From the NCBI GenBank assembly GCA_026389415.1, contig JAPLHX010000105.1:1-7818 (forward strand): a stretch of DNA of 7,818 bases, read 5' to 3'. The stretch is from Coprothermobacterota bacterium. Its GTDB lineage: Bacteria > Caldisericota > JANLFM01. How positions within the stretch are numbered: position 1 is the first letter of the stretch; every line of letters begins with the position of its first letter. Shown piece by piece: positions 1 through 5,853 of this stretch. The notes under the pieces are model-generated. The model was not told where the DNA came from. It made no database searches and saw only the letters and a program-made list of their open reading frames with translations. The position numbers and the translations under genes are program-made.

Positions 1-726
1 GTCGTAGGTGAAGAGCCATGTGTCGTTGAGGAGGTTGATGGTGCCATCATTTCCCCCGAAGAGGAGCACCCCCGAGGAGGTTTTAGCCATGGCGTGGGCA
101 TTGCGCGCGGACGGTGAGGCAGAGCCGGTGTCGAGTAGACCCCAGGTGCTGGTGCTGGCGTTGAAGAGCCAGGTGTCATTGCGGAAGGTGCCACCGCTGT
201 CCCATCCCCCGAAAAGGAGTACATCTCCCGTGGGGAGGGTGGCCATGGCATGAAGAAAGCGCTTAGTAGGTGAAGCAGAGCCGGTGTCGAGTAGACCCCA
301 GGTGCTGGTGCTGGCGTTGAAGAGCCAGGTGTCATTGAAGAGGCTGCTGTCGAATCCCCCGAAGAGGAGCACCCCCGAGGAGGTTTTAGCCATGGCGTGG
401 CCCAAGCGCTTGGACGGAGAGGCAGAGCCGGTGTCGAGCAAGCCCCAGGCGTTGTTGGCGGTGTTGAACAGCCAGGTGTCGTTGCGACGGCCGCTGTCAC
501 CCAATCCCCCGAAGAGGAGCACATTCCCTCCAGGGAGCGTGGCCATAGCGTGGTACGTACGCGCGGTCGGTGAAGGAGTGAGGGGGTTGAGGTCTCTCCA
601 ACCATCCCCAGTCCCCGCCAGGGTGCGGGTAGCCGCCGGCATCCCGAGCAGCGCCCCCGTCGCGATCAACAAGGCCAGGAAGACAATCAGCGCTCGTCTC
701 CCCAGGATGAAGCGGAAGTCTCTCAC
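1..726 (-). CDS. Secreted Kelch-repeat beta-propeller protein (3' end beyond window)
   Basis: The minus strand encodes 242 residues before the window edge. The start is GTG at 726-724, behind a purine-rich Shine-Dalgarno (GAGGGAGAG at about 740-732). Residues 2-40 read as a signal peptide or anchor: Arg-rich start (RDFRFILGRR), a hydrophobic core about 11-28, then small residues. From residue 43 four Kelch blades of about 50 residues follow, each built as W-x-x-L-x(6)-S-P-x-x-R-x-x-H-A-M-A, then LLFGG, then NDTWLF. This is the Kelch_1/Kelch_4 or galactose-oxidase-like propeller pattern. Such proteins are usually exported and bind proteins or sugars; no catalytic domain is visible in the part present. 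More blades are expected beyond the left edge, since six or seven close a propeller. Blades 2-4 are very similar at DNA level, indicating recent internal duplication. The specific ligand is unknown. Confidence 0.88.
   Translation of the reverse strand, partial: MRDFRFILGRRALIVFLALLIATGALLGMPAATRTLAGTGDGWRDLNPLTPSPTARTYHAMATLPGGNVLLFGGLGDSGRRNDTWLFNTANNAWGLLDTGSASPSKRLGHAMAKTSSGVLLFGGFDSSLFNDTWLFNASTSTWGLLDTGSASPTKRFLHAMATLPTGDVLLFGGWDSGGTFRNDTWLFNASTSTWGLLDTGSASPSARNAHAMAKTSSGVLLFGGNDGTINLLNDTWLFTYD
50..560 (-). repeat. Near-identical tandem Kelch-blade DNA repeats (period about 150 bp)
   Basis: Four blade-coding units recur at about 147-156 bp spacing. Positions 119-181 and 275-337 are identical over 63 bp, and 53-97 and 356-400 are identical over 45 bp. 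The neighbouring parts of the same units have diverged. This goes beyond protein-level selection and indicates recent duplication or gene conversion within the gene. Confidence 0.85.
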
Positions 727-743
727 TTTTTCTCTCCCTCTCT

Positions 744-759
744 CATCCCCTTCGGGATG
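744..759 (-). promoter_or_regulatory. Perfect hairpin in the Kelch mRNA leader
   Basis: In the transcript the sequence reads CATCCC-GAAG-GGGATG, a 6-bp stem with a 4-nt loop, directly upstream of the GAGGGAGAG ribosome-binding site and ending 18 nt before the GTG start. It could modulate ribosome access or stabilise the message. The stem is seen in the sequence; the role is inferred. Confidence 0.45.
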
Positions 760-854
760 CAAAGCTGATTGGGTCTTGGGGGGGGGCGAGGATCCCGGGG
801 AAGAACTATACGGATCTCCCTGAGATTCCGTCTCTCTTGGCAACCACCGACTTC

Positions 855-881
855 ATTCTACCACCGGAAGGCGATTGTCAA
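855..881 (-). promoter_or_regulatory. Putative sigma70-type promoter of the Kelch gene
   Basis: On the minus strand a consensus -35 TTGACA (881-876) is followed by a -10 TAGAAT (860-855; 5 of 6). The spacer is 15 bp, shorter than the usual 16-18. If used, transcription would start near 848 and give a leader of about 120 nt. Both hexamers are close to consensus, but the spacing lowers confidence. Confidence 0.4.
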
Positions 882-956
882 CGACTTTCCGCGAGGAGTC
901 ATTTATTCTCTTCTTCGCATTTCGATCTCTCCTCGATTCTCCATGGAGCTTTCTTT

Positions 957-1373
957 GTCACCCTGAGCCGTCTTTGCGAAGGGTCTGGCCGTTCGCCTCT
1001 GAACCTCAACCGCTACAGCAACATTCCTTCGCCGCGGAGTTTACCCTTGAGCGAAGCGAAGGGCTCCGGATGACAACCTCTTTTGTCACCCTGAGCCGAC
1101 CACTTCCTGTCACCCTGAGCCGTCTTTGCGAAGGGTCTGGCCGTTCGCCTCTGAACCTCAACCGCTACGGCAACATTCCTTCGCCGCGGAGTTTACCCTT
1201 GAAAGCCTATCCTCGAAAGCCTGTCCTCGAACGAAGTGAAGGAAAGTGAAGGAAAGCGAAGAATTCCAGGCAAGATCCTTCGTCGCGGAGTTTACCCTTG
1301 AGCGAAGCGAAGGGCTCAGGATGACAACCTCTTTTGTCACCCTGAGGAGCGCAGCGACGAAGGGTCTGGCCGT
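957..1373 (+). repeat. Array of GTCAYCCTGAGC-type extragenic repeat modules
   Basis: The gene-free stretch 727-1480 is largely this array. Positions 957-1050 recur at 1109-1202 (94 bp, one mismatch at 1017/1169). Positions 1026-1095 recur at 1277-1346 (about 70 bp, two mismatches). A short partial unit lies at 1085-1098. Each module combines GTCACCCTGAG, GCGAAGGGTCTGGCC, CGCGGAGTTTACCC, and a fold-back CCCTTGAGCGAAGCGAAGGG followed by CTCAGGATGAC. Short palindromic arms (CCCT...AGGG) suggest hairpins in single-stranded DNA or RNA. Elements of this style are, from general knowledge, common as dispersed intergenic repeats in environmental bacterial genomes. No coding capacity is credible here. 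Confidence 0.85.
1201..1263 (+). repeat. Two short tandem microrepeats inside the array
   Basis: A 14-bp unit (GAAAGCCTATCCTC) is repeated twice at 1201-1228 with one change. A 10-bp unit (AAGTGAAGGA) occurs three times at 1234-1263, the last copy degenerate. They sit where the other modules carry GAGCGAAGCGAAGGG, so they look like local slippage expansion of a module end. Confidence 0.7.
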
Positions 1374-1480
1374 GAGTCCGCAATGAAATGTGCCTTGAAA
1401 ATGGCTATGGGAGACGCTGTAAAAGAAGCTTGTCCCCTTTTCCTCCTGATGGAAAATCCAACCGAAGTTGGCAATCTCTG

Positions 1481-1639
1481 CTACAGTGGTTGGCTTTCCG
1501 CCCAAATGGTGTGAAGGAAAGAGCGCGGGTCCTGAAGTTGCCGATCCAGTTCGTCCTGAGTGTAGACCAGTAGATCCAGGCCGATCGGCAAGTGGAAATA
1601 GGGAAGGAAAGTGCGGATTCGTTGGTGTGGATCGTCTAA
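1481..1639 (-). pseudogene. C-terminal remnant of a nucleotidyltransferase (MNT) partner of the HEPN gene
   Basis: On the minus strand, after a segment reading about DDPHQRIRTF, the frame encodes FHLPIGLDLLVYTQDEL, then DPRSFLHTIW and a TAG at 1483-1481. The pattern of LP-x-x-LDLLVYT followed by E-L and S-F-x-x-x-I near the end is typical of the C-terminal strand and tail of small HEPN-associated nucleotidyltransferases (Pol-beta-like, COG1708/1669-type). The catalytic N-terminal part with the GS...DxD motif is absent. There is no start codon or ribosome-binding site of its own, and the frame is +1 relative to the HEPN gene that ends at 1641. I infer that a deletion removed the HEPN gene's last codons and the nucleotidyltransferase N-terminal part. 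A frameshifted HEPN-MNT fusion product is formally possible, because this frame stays open into the HEPN 3' end, but nothing obvious promotes a shift. Confidence 0.6.
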
Positions 1640-1640
1640 A

Positions 1641-1991
1641 TTACGCCCTCTTGCCACGATAATCTTCCGCTTTTTGTTTGTTGAAATAATCCGCCGGCTT
1701 TCCTTCCGCGAACCCGTTCGGGTAACGGGCCGGGATGTAGTAGGCGTCTAGCAATTGAGCGAATTCCACCAATGTCTCGGGCACGTCTATGCCTTCCAGG
1801 CAGCGCAACATGGGAGTGATGGAGTGGCCCCAGGCAATGAGTCCCCGCTGCATCAACAGCGCTTTCACAGCCTTTTCGGCCGCTTGTTGGGCGGTGAAGC
1901 AAGCCCATTCCCAATAGTCAAAGAAGATGTCGAGCTCGGCTCGGCCCAGGTCTCGTTCCGCTTGCTCCAGCCAATCTCGATAGCGATTCAT
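1641..1991 (-). CDS. HEPN domain protein, probably C-terminally truncated
   Basis: A 116-residue protein opens with MNRYRDWLEQAERDL and carries WACFTAQQAAEKAVKALL (about 28-46), GHS (55-57) and YYIPARYPNGF (84-94). These are hallmarks of the PF05168-type HEPN family, an all-helical domain usually encoded next to a nucleotidyltransferase in toxin-antitoxin-like pairs. This subfamily typically lacks the Rx4-6H RNase motif, and I see none. Start ATG 1991-1989 has GAAGAGGG at 2007-2000, spaced 8 nt. Family members usually continue about 15-25 residues past the acidic DYF...AED stretch; here the frame stops at TAA almost at once (residues YRGKRA), where the partner's C-terminal remnant begins in another frame. 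It is therefore likely a truncated toxin-antitoxin component of uncertain activity. Confidence 0.8.
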   Translation of the reverse strand: MNRYRDWLEQAERDLGRAELDIFFDYWEWACFTAQQAAEKAVKALLMQRGLIAWGHSITPMLRCLEGIDVPETLVEFAQLLDAYYIPARYPNGFAEGKPADYFNKQKAEDYRGKRA

Positions 1992-2011
1992 TGCATATTC
2001 CCTCTTCAGAT

Positions 2012-2040
2012 ATCATCCCTGAAAACGCGCGATCTGACAA
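2012..2040 (-). promoter_or_regulatory. Putative promoter of the HEPN gene
   Basis: A minus-strand -35 TTGTCA (2040-2035; 5 of 6) is separated by 17 bp from a -10 GATGAT (2017-2012; 4 of 6). It lies about 20 nt upstream of the ATG at 1991 and would leave a short leader containing the GAAGAGGG ribosome-binding site. Confidence 0.4.
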
Positions 2041-2108
2041 AAAAGATCCGTATAGTGACGAGTGTCGAGTACCGAATTACGAGACAACAGCAAGAACGGA
2101 CAAACAAA

Positions 2109-2140
2109 TGGGGACAAAAAAAGGGGGGCAGGCTACTTTT
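2109..2140 (+). repeat. REP-like intergenic motif (GGGGACA-A/G-rich-GGCTACTTTTTC)
   Basis: The 272-bp gap between the HEPN gene and the MazF-type gene contains GGGGACA, a run of A, GGGGGGCAGG and CTACTTTTTC. From general knowledge this resembles short intergenic motifs (G-rich ...AGGCTACTTTTTC) that recur in environmental bacterial genomes and are associated with REP-type transposases. Only one copy is in the window, so the family assignment is tentative. I see no gene in the gap. Confidence 0.35.
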
Positions 2141-2263
2141 TCAACGGCCCTCAGAGCCATTTCCTGGAAAAAACGAGAAGCAGAGTACTCTTTCCGAGTG
2201 TCAGGGAAAGAAAGAATGGAGCGGACACTACACCTGGTGATGGGAGTTCCCGGATGATTCAGC

Positions 2264-2599
2264 TTAACTGATGATCTCTTCCAGACCTTGGACGAGGGCC
2301 TCGAGGTCCTCAGGAGCAAGCTGCGTGATCCGGTCGCCCAGCCGGTCCACCGAGAGGGTCCGCACCTGGCTGATTTTCACCCAAGATGCCTTCGGTAGAT
2401 GGGGATCCGCCAATTCAAACGTGAGGGGAAAACCAGCCGCCTGAGGTTGGCTGGTGATGATCATGGCGATGACCGTCCCCGAACGTTGGTTGAAAACATC
2501 ATGGCTGAGCACGACCACCGGCCGGCGCCCGGCTTGCTCATGCCCCTTCGTTGGGTTGAGGTCCGCCCAAAACAAGTCCCCTCTCAATACGCGGGCCAT
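2264..2599 (-). CDS. mazF: MazF/PemK-family mRNA endoribonuclease toxin
   Basis: The 111-residue protein begins MARVLRGDLFWADLNP and continues with GHEQAGRRPVVVLSHDVFN (about 19-37) and IAMIITS (44-50). This is the MazF/PemK/CcdB-fold signature. Arg26 in the RRP motif and Thr49 in the IITS strand match by position the catalytic Arg and Thr of characterised MazF proteins, which cleave mRNA or tRNA at short sequence motifs. The middle part (FPLTFELADPHLPKASWVKI) and the tail (about 80-111, DRLGDRITQLAPEDLEAL) fit the family, and length is normal. ATG 2599-2597 overlaps the antitoxin stop by 16 bp; GGGGAGG at 2616-2610 is spaced 10 nt. A longer reading to 2842 would only cover the antitoxin in another frame and is rejected. 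The toxin looks intact and is translationally coupled to its antitoxin. Cleavage specificity cannot be read from sequence. Confidence 0.93.
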   Translation of the reverse strand: MARVLRGDLFWADLNPTKGHEQAGRRPVVVLSHDVFNQRSGTVIAMIITSQPQAAGFPLTFELADPHLPKASWVKISQVRTLSVDRLGDRITQLAPEDLEALVQGLEEIIS

Positions 2600-2826
2600 T
2601 GCCGCAGATCCTCCCCGATCCCTTCCTCGGACAGTTGTTGTTCCACCGTGGGATCCAGCTTCAGGCATTCTCTTGCCAGGCGGGTCCGGTCGAGCCGCTC
2701 TAGCTTTTCCGCCACCGCTTCTTGGATCGCTTTGCTCCTGTTGGGGAAACGATGCGCGGTGACGAGCTGGTCGATACGGCGAAGGAGCTTCTCCTCGATG
2801 GTGATCGCCACCTTTTGGGTGCTCAT
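2584..2826 (-). CDS. Ribbon-helix-helix antitoxin of the MazF-type toxin
   Basis: The 80-residue protein opens MSTQKVAITIEEKLLRRID and continues with FPNRSKAIQEAVAEKLERL (about 27-45). This is the beta-strand, helix, (N/S)RS turn and second helix of the CopG/Arc/MetJ ribbon-helix-helix fold, so residues 5-45 form the DNA-binding dimer. The tail (about 46-80), rich in Leu and acidic residues and ending GEDLRQWPAY, would wrap around the toxin. ATG 2826-2824 has GGGAGG at 2840-2835, spaced 8 nt. It precedes and overlaps the toxin gene by 16 bp, the usual order for stoichiometric control. It probably represses its own operon by binding the palindrome at 2846-2862. Confidence 0.9.
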   Translation of the reverse strand: MSTQKVAITIEEKLLRRIDQLVTAHRFPNRSKAIQEAVAEKLERLDRTRLARECLKLDPTVEQQLSEEGIGEDLRQWPAY

Positions 2827-2845
2827 GATCTTGGCCTCCCATCTA

Positions 2846-2862
2846 TATGATGATTCATCATA
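2846..2862. promoter_or_regulatory. Palindromic operator-like site upstream of the toxin-antitoxin operon
   Basis: The sequence TATGATG-ATT-CATCATA is a perfect inverted repeat with 7-bp arms and a 3-bp centre, 20 bp upstream of the antitoxin ATG. On the minus strand it overlaps a -10-like TATGAT (2862-2857), with no strong -35. Ribbon-helix-helix antitoxins bind such short palindromes, so this is the expected autoregulatory operator. The symmetry is seen directly; binding is inferred. Confidence 0.6.
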
Positions 2863-2960
2863 CTACAAAGGGGATTTGTTCTGTTTTCGGGGGACGAAAG
2901 GGGAGGGCAAGTTGCCAGTGGATCGTGACGGATGAAAGGCAACCTCAAAGGGCGGCAGCG

Positions 2961-4154
2961 TTAATGCGCCGCAGCTTGGTCCTTCCGCCGGAAAAATCCC
3001 CAGAGCAGTCCCGCGCTGGTCAGGTAGAGGATCGCGGCCGCCAGGAACAGCCAGGTGAAGCCGAAGCCTTGCATCACCCACCCGGCAATCGGCGCGGTAA
3101 ATCCCCAGGAAAGCGATCGAACGGAGGCTTGAAGCGCGGCAAAGCTAGTGCGACTCGTTTCCGGCACCAAATCCATGGAAAAGCTGTCTCCCAGCGGTCC
3201 ACCCATGTTGACCAAGGCCTGGCGAAAGATGTAGGCCGTTCCCAACCAGATTGGTGCTTGGGCGAAGGCGAAAATGAGGAAGAAGGGCAGGGTCATTACT
3301 TGGGTCAGGCTAAGCGCGCCGATCCTGCCAAAACGGGCCGCCAACCAGGGACTGCCGATGGTGGTGAAGGTGGTTGCGACTGACCCCAGGGTGAAGACAA
3401 GGCCGATGGCCTGGGTGGAAAAACCGCGCGCATCCAGGAAGAGGTTGAGGAAAGGCACAAACAAACCCGCTCCGATCATGGCTATAAGAACTGTCAGCAT
3501 ATACTTCCACGCCTGGGGACCCAGGGAAATTCGCAGGCTGAAACCCCCTCCCCTGGGGTGACGGTAGGAGCGCAAAAAGAGAAATGGCAGGGCGGCCACG
3601 CAATAGAGGAATGCGGCCAAAACCAGGCTCCAACGGAAACCGGAGATTTCGCCAGCACCAAACATCAGCCAGCCGGGCAGCACCCCACCGAGGAGATAGC
3701 CCAAGACGCTGGCGATCCAGATCAACACGTAGTTCCAAGAAAAGAGATGGAGCCTCTCCTTTGGCGTGGAGTTTTCTACAATGAAGGGTGAGGTCAGCAC
3801 CAGGAATATGGTGTAGCCGGCGCCTAGAAAAAAGGCGCAGATAATTAGGGGGATTGGGGTGGTAAAAAGCACGAACAGGCAGGTGATTCCTCCCTGCAGG
3901 AAGGTGAAGATGAACCAAGCCCATTTCCGCGGCATCCGCTCGAAGACAAACGACATCGGGATGCAGAGCAGACCTCCCGCCAGCCACACCGCGGCATTCA
4001 CCCAGGAGATGGCCTCCTTGCCCAGACCGATCCGGGCCAGATAGAGGTTTAAGATCAGGAAGAAAATGGTGTAGCCCATGGCCCCGATGAAGTTGGAGGC
4101 CAGGAACAGCCAGGCATTTCGCTGGAATTGCCGCAGTGCGGCGAGCGTTTTCAC
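2961..4154 (-). CDS. MFS transporter, 12 transmembrane segments
   Basis: A 397-residue hydrophobic protein starts at GTG 4154-4152 (MKTLAALRQF), with GGGAGA about 8-9 nt upstream. An upstream ATG at 4301 would overlap the amidohydrolase gene and add a non-membrane Arg/Cys-rich stretch, so it is rejected. About twelve hydrophobic helices are visible, for example around 14-38, 52-72, 78-98, 101-122, 138-162, 176-194, then a basic cytoplasmic loop about 196-216, and a second set of six. FERMPRKWAW (71-80) occupies the loop 2-3 position of the MFS motif A region, and TSPFIVENSTPKER (121-134) is a conserved loop 4-5 type segment. Substrate cannot be deduced from sequence. Its position 55 bp downstream of an 8-oxoguanine-deaminase-like gene on the same strand suggests purine-like or related compounds, in or out. 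Confidence 0.88.
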   Translation of the reverse strand: MKTLAALRQFQRNAWLFLASNFIGAMGYTIFFLILNLYLARIGLGKEAISWVNAAVWLAGGLLCIPMSFVFERMPRKWAWFIFTFLQGGITCLFVLFTTPIPLIICAFFLGAGYTIFLVLTSPFIVENSTPKERLHLFSWNYVLIWIASVLGYLLGGVLPGWLMFGAGEISGFRWSLVLAAFLYCVAALPFLFLRSYRHPRGGGFSLRISLGPQAWKYMLTVLIAMIGAGLFVPFLNLFLDARGFSTQAIGLVFTLGSVATTFTTIGSPWLAARFGRIGALSLTQVMTLPFFLIFAFAQAPIWLGTAYIFRQALVNMGGPLGDSFSMDLVPETSRTSFAALQASVRSLSWGFTAPIAGWVMQGFGFTWLFLAAAILYLTSAGLLWGFFRRKDQAAAH

Positions 4155-4209
4155 GTAAGGGTCTCCCTGGGGGAACCGGCAGGCACGTTGACGGCAGCCG
4201 TTGCCGTGT

Positions 4210-5589
4210 CTACAATCCCCGCACCAGTTTGCGCGACAAGTCGTTCTGCGCGCGGATGATCTCCTCCAGCTCCGTCGGGGGAATGCGGGTGAACTGGCCA
4301 TCGCGGATCAGGATCTCTCCGTTCACCATGGCAAAGTCGACCTGCTTGGCGTCGCAAAGGAGCAGCGCTGCCGGCGGATCGTCCAGGCCGCCGGCCATGG
4401 CCAGAGTGTCCAGCCGGACCATGATCAGGTCGGCGGCTTTGCCCACTTCCAGCGATCCGATCTCCTGTTGGCGGCCAAGCACCTCCGCCCCGCCCAGCGT
4501 CCCAATCCGCAGCATCTGGCGAGGCGTCATCGCATCCGCCCCGTAGCGCAGGCGCTGTAGCAGCAGTCCCGTCCGCAATTCAGCCAACATGTTGTTGGCA
4601 TCGTTGCTGGCGCTACCGTCGATCCCGATGCTCTGCCGCACGCCGCTGCCCCACAACGGCGCCACCGGCGCCACGCCCGAGCCGAGCCTCATGTTGGAGG
4701 AAGGGCAGTAGGACATCCCTACCCTGGCGCGGCCCGCTTTAGCCTGATCTTCCTGGCTCAAGTGGATGAAGTGGGCAAACCAGACCCGGTCGCTCAACCA
4801 GCCAAGGTCTTCCATGTACTCCAGTGGCCCCCGGCCGAACTTCTCCCGGCAAAAGCGGTCCTCATCCTCGGTCTCGGCCAGGTGGGTGTGCAACAGAACG
4901 TCTTCTCGTTCGGCCAGGTCGCGGCTCTCTTTCATCAGGCGGGCGGTGACAGAGAAGGGCGAGCAGGGAGCCAGGGCGATCCGAGTCATCGCCAACGGCG
5001 AACGGTCGTGGTAGGTGCGGATCAGCCGCTCTGAATCCAGTAGGATTTCCTCCTCCCGCTGGACCACCGTGGGTGGGGGAAGGCCGCCGTCTTCGCGCGA
5101 AAGGGACATGCTGCCGCGGGTGGGGTGAAAGCGTACGCCCAGCCTGCGCGCGGCTTGGATCTGGACGTCGATCAACTGTTCGTGGCCGCGGGGGAAAATG
5201 TAGTGGTGGTCGGAAGTGGTGGTGACACCGCTTTGCAGCATCTCCAACATCGCCACCAGGCTGGACTGGTAGACCGCCTCCTCGTCGATTCGCTGCCAGC
5301 GCTCGTAGAGAAACACCAGCCAATCGAAGAGCTTGGCGCTCTGCACTTCGCGCACGTTGCGGAAGAGGGTCTGGTAGAAGTGGTGGTGGGTGTTGACGAA
5401 ACCGGGCAGGGCAATCCGGTCGCGCCCGAAAACGCACGTCTCGGCAGCTTGCTCGATTTCGGGGGGAGGCTCTCCCTTTCCCACGGCCGCGATCCGTGGC
5501 CCGTCTGTGTAGAGGTAGCCTCCACTGGTTTCGCTTTGCTCCCGGTCGAGCGTGACGAGGAAGGAAATATCACGAATCAGCGTCTTCAT
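4210..5589 (-). CDS. 8-oxoguanine deaminase-like amidohydrolase (COG0402)
   Basis: This 459-residue protein belongs to the ATZ/TRZ-type amidohydrolases and most resembles 8-oxoguanine deaminase, which converts 8-oxoguanine to urate and ammonia. Visible markers are LPGFVNTHHHFYQT (61-74) with the HxH metal pair His68/His70, DHHYIFP (127-133), TRGSMSLSREDGGLPP (157-172), LAPCSPFSVT (206-215), HTHLAET (234-240) with His236/Glu239, AHFIHL (272-277) with His273, YCPSSNMRLGSG (294-305) and IDGSASND (323-330) with Asp324. All expected metal and catalytic positions are present. The TRGSMS...DGGLPP and HHHFYQT blocks match what I recall of the Pseudomonas 8-oxoguanine deaminase. ATG 5589-5587 has AAAGGAG spaced 5-6 nt. 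The MFS gene follows 55 bp downstream, likely co-transcribed. Isocytosine or related heterocycles remain alternative substrates. It appears cytosolic. Confidence 0.92.
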   Translation of the reverse strand: MKTLIRDISFLVTLDREQSETSGGYLYTDGPRIAAVGKGEPPPEIEQAAETCVFGRDRIALPGFVNTHHHFYQTLFRNVREVQSAKLFDWLVFLYERWQRIDEEAVYQSSLVAMLEMLQSGVTTTSDHHYIFPRGHEQLIDVQIQAARRLGVRFHPTRGSMSLSREDGGLPPPTVVQREEEILLDSERLIRTYHDRSPLAMTRIALAPCSPFSVTARLMKESRDLAEREDVLLHTHLAETEDEDRFCREKFGRGPLEYMEDLGWLSDRVWFAHFIHLSQEDQAKAGRARVGMSYCPSSNMRLGSGVAPVAPLWGSGVRQSIGIDGSASNDANNMLAELRTGLLLQRLRYGADAMTPRQMLRIGTLGGAEVLGRQQEIGSLEVGKAADLIMVRLDTLAMAGGLDDPPAALLLCDAKQVDFAMVNGEILIRDGQFTRIPPTELEEIIRAQNDLSRKLVRGL

Positions 5590-5630
5590 TTCGTCTCCTT
5601 TGCCCCCCGATCTTTCGCGTGGGCCACAAA

Positions 5631-5638
5631 CATTTTAG
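5631..5638 (-). promoter_or_regulatory. Possible -10 element for the amidohydrolase-MFS operon
   Basis: On the minus strand GCTAAAATG provides a TAAAAT (5 of 6) about 45 nt upstream of the amidohydrolase ATG. No convincing -35 hexamer sits 16-18 bp further upstream, so this is only a weak candidate. Confidence 0.25.
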
Positions 5639-5777
5639 CGCATGGCGGGCATGGAAGAATCAGCACCAAAAGAAAAGGGGACGGGTCTGCCGGCTTACCC
5701 TCTTGCCGTCATATTTGAAACCGTTTCTCCTTCCAGTCTCCGATCGGCTCCCGCAGCATTCCATCGGATTCGACAAG

Positions 5778-5806
5778 CCGATCCTTCGCGGCTGCGCCGG
5801 CATGAC
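5778..5806 (-). repeat. GTCATGCCGGCGCAGCC...GAAGGATC extragenic element
   Basis: Read on the minus strand this reads GTCATGCCGGCGCAGCCGCG followed by AAGGATCGG. It shares the frame GTCAT-C-G-GC...GCGAAGG with the GTCAYCCTGAGC modules elsewhere in the window but is GC-rich and divergent. It may be a second subfamily of the same dispersed repeat. A partial echo (CTGCGCCGG) follows at about 5809-5818. Confidence 0.35.
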
Positions 5807-5853
5807 AGGCTGCGCCGGACCGCGGGGTATTCCCGGCTCCGTGGTTTGCCGCC

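Noticed and set aside
284..823. Long plus-strand reading frame opposite the Kelch gene
   Set aside because: It is the complement of the Kelch repeats; the minus strand gives signal peptide, LLFGG and NDTW motifs and a ribosome-binding site, while the plus translation is low-complexity Pro/Ser/Arg.
957..1373. Possible CRISPR array
   Set aside because: Repeat units are long, composite and irregularly spaced, with no uniform 20-40 bp repeats separated by unique spacers and no cas genes nearby.
1158..1505. 115-residue minus-strand reading frame
   Set aside because: It is made mostly of the extragenic repeats, lacks a ribosome-binding site and runs antisense or out of frame to the nucleotidyltransferase remnant.
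1383..1514. 43-codon plus-strand frame starting MKCALKMAMGDAV
   Set aside because: The composition looks protein-like, but there is no ribosome-binding site and its 3' part is antisense to the nucleotidyltransferase remnant; I cannot support it.
2231..2256. Small GGGAGTTCCC palindrome after the MazF-type gene
   Set aside because: Stem too short and no T-tract, so neither terminator nor operator can be claimed.
2600..2842. N-terminal extension of the MazF-type protein
   Set aside because: This part is the antitoxin gene in another frame; the internal ATG at 2599 with a GGGGAGG site gives the normal MazF length.
2910..2943. GTTGCC...GGCAAC inverted repeat downstream of the MFS gene as terminator
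   Set aside because: Only a 6-bp stem with a loop over 20 nt and no T-run on the minus strand.
4155..4301. N-terminal extension of the MFS transporter
   Set aside because: It would overlap the amidohydrolase gene and adds a non-hydrophobic Arg/Cys-rich stretch; GTG at 4154 has a suitable ribosome-binding site.
5125..5718. 197-residue plus-strand reading frame
   Set aside because: Antisense to the strongly supported amidohydrolase, with no recognisable motifs.
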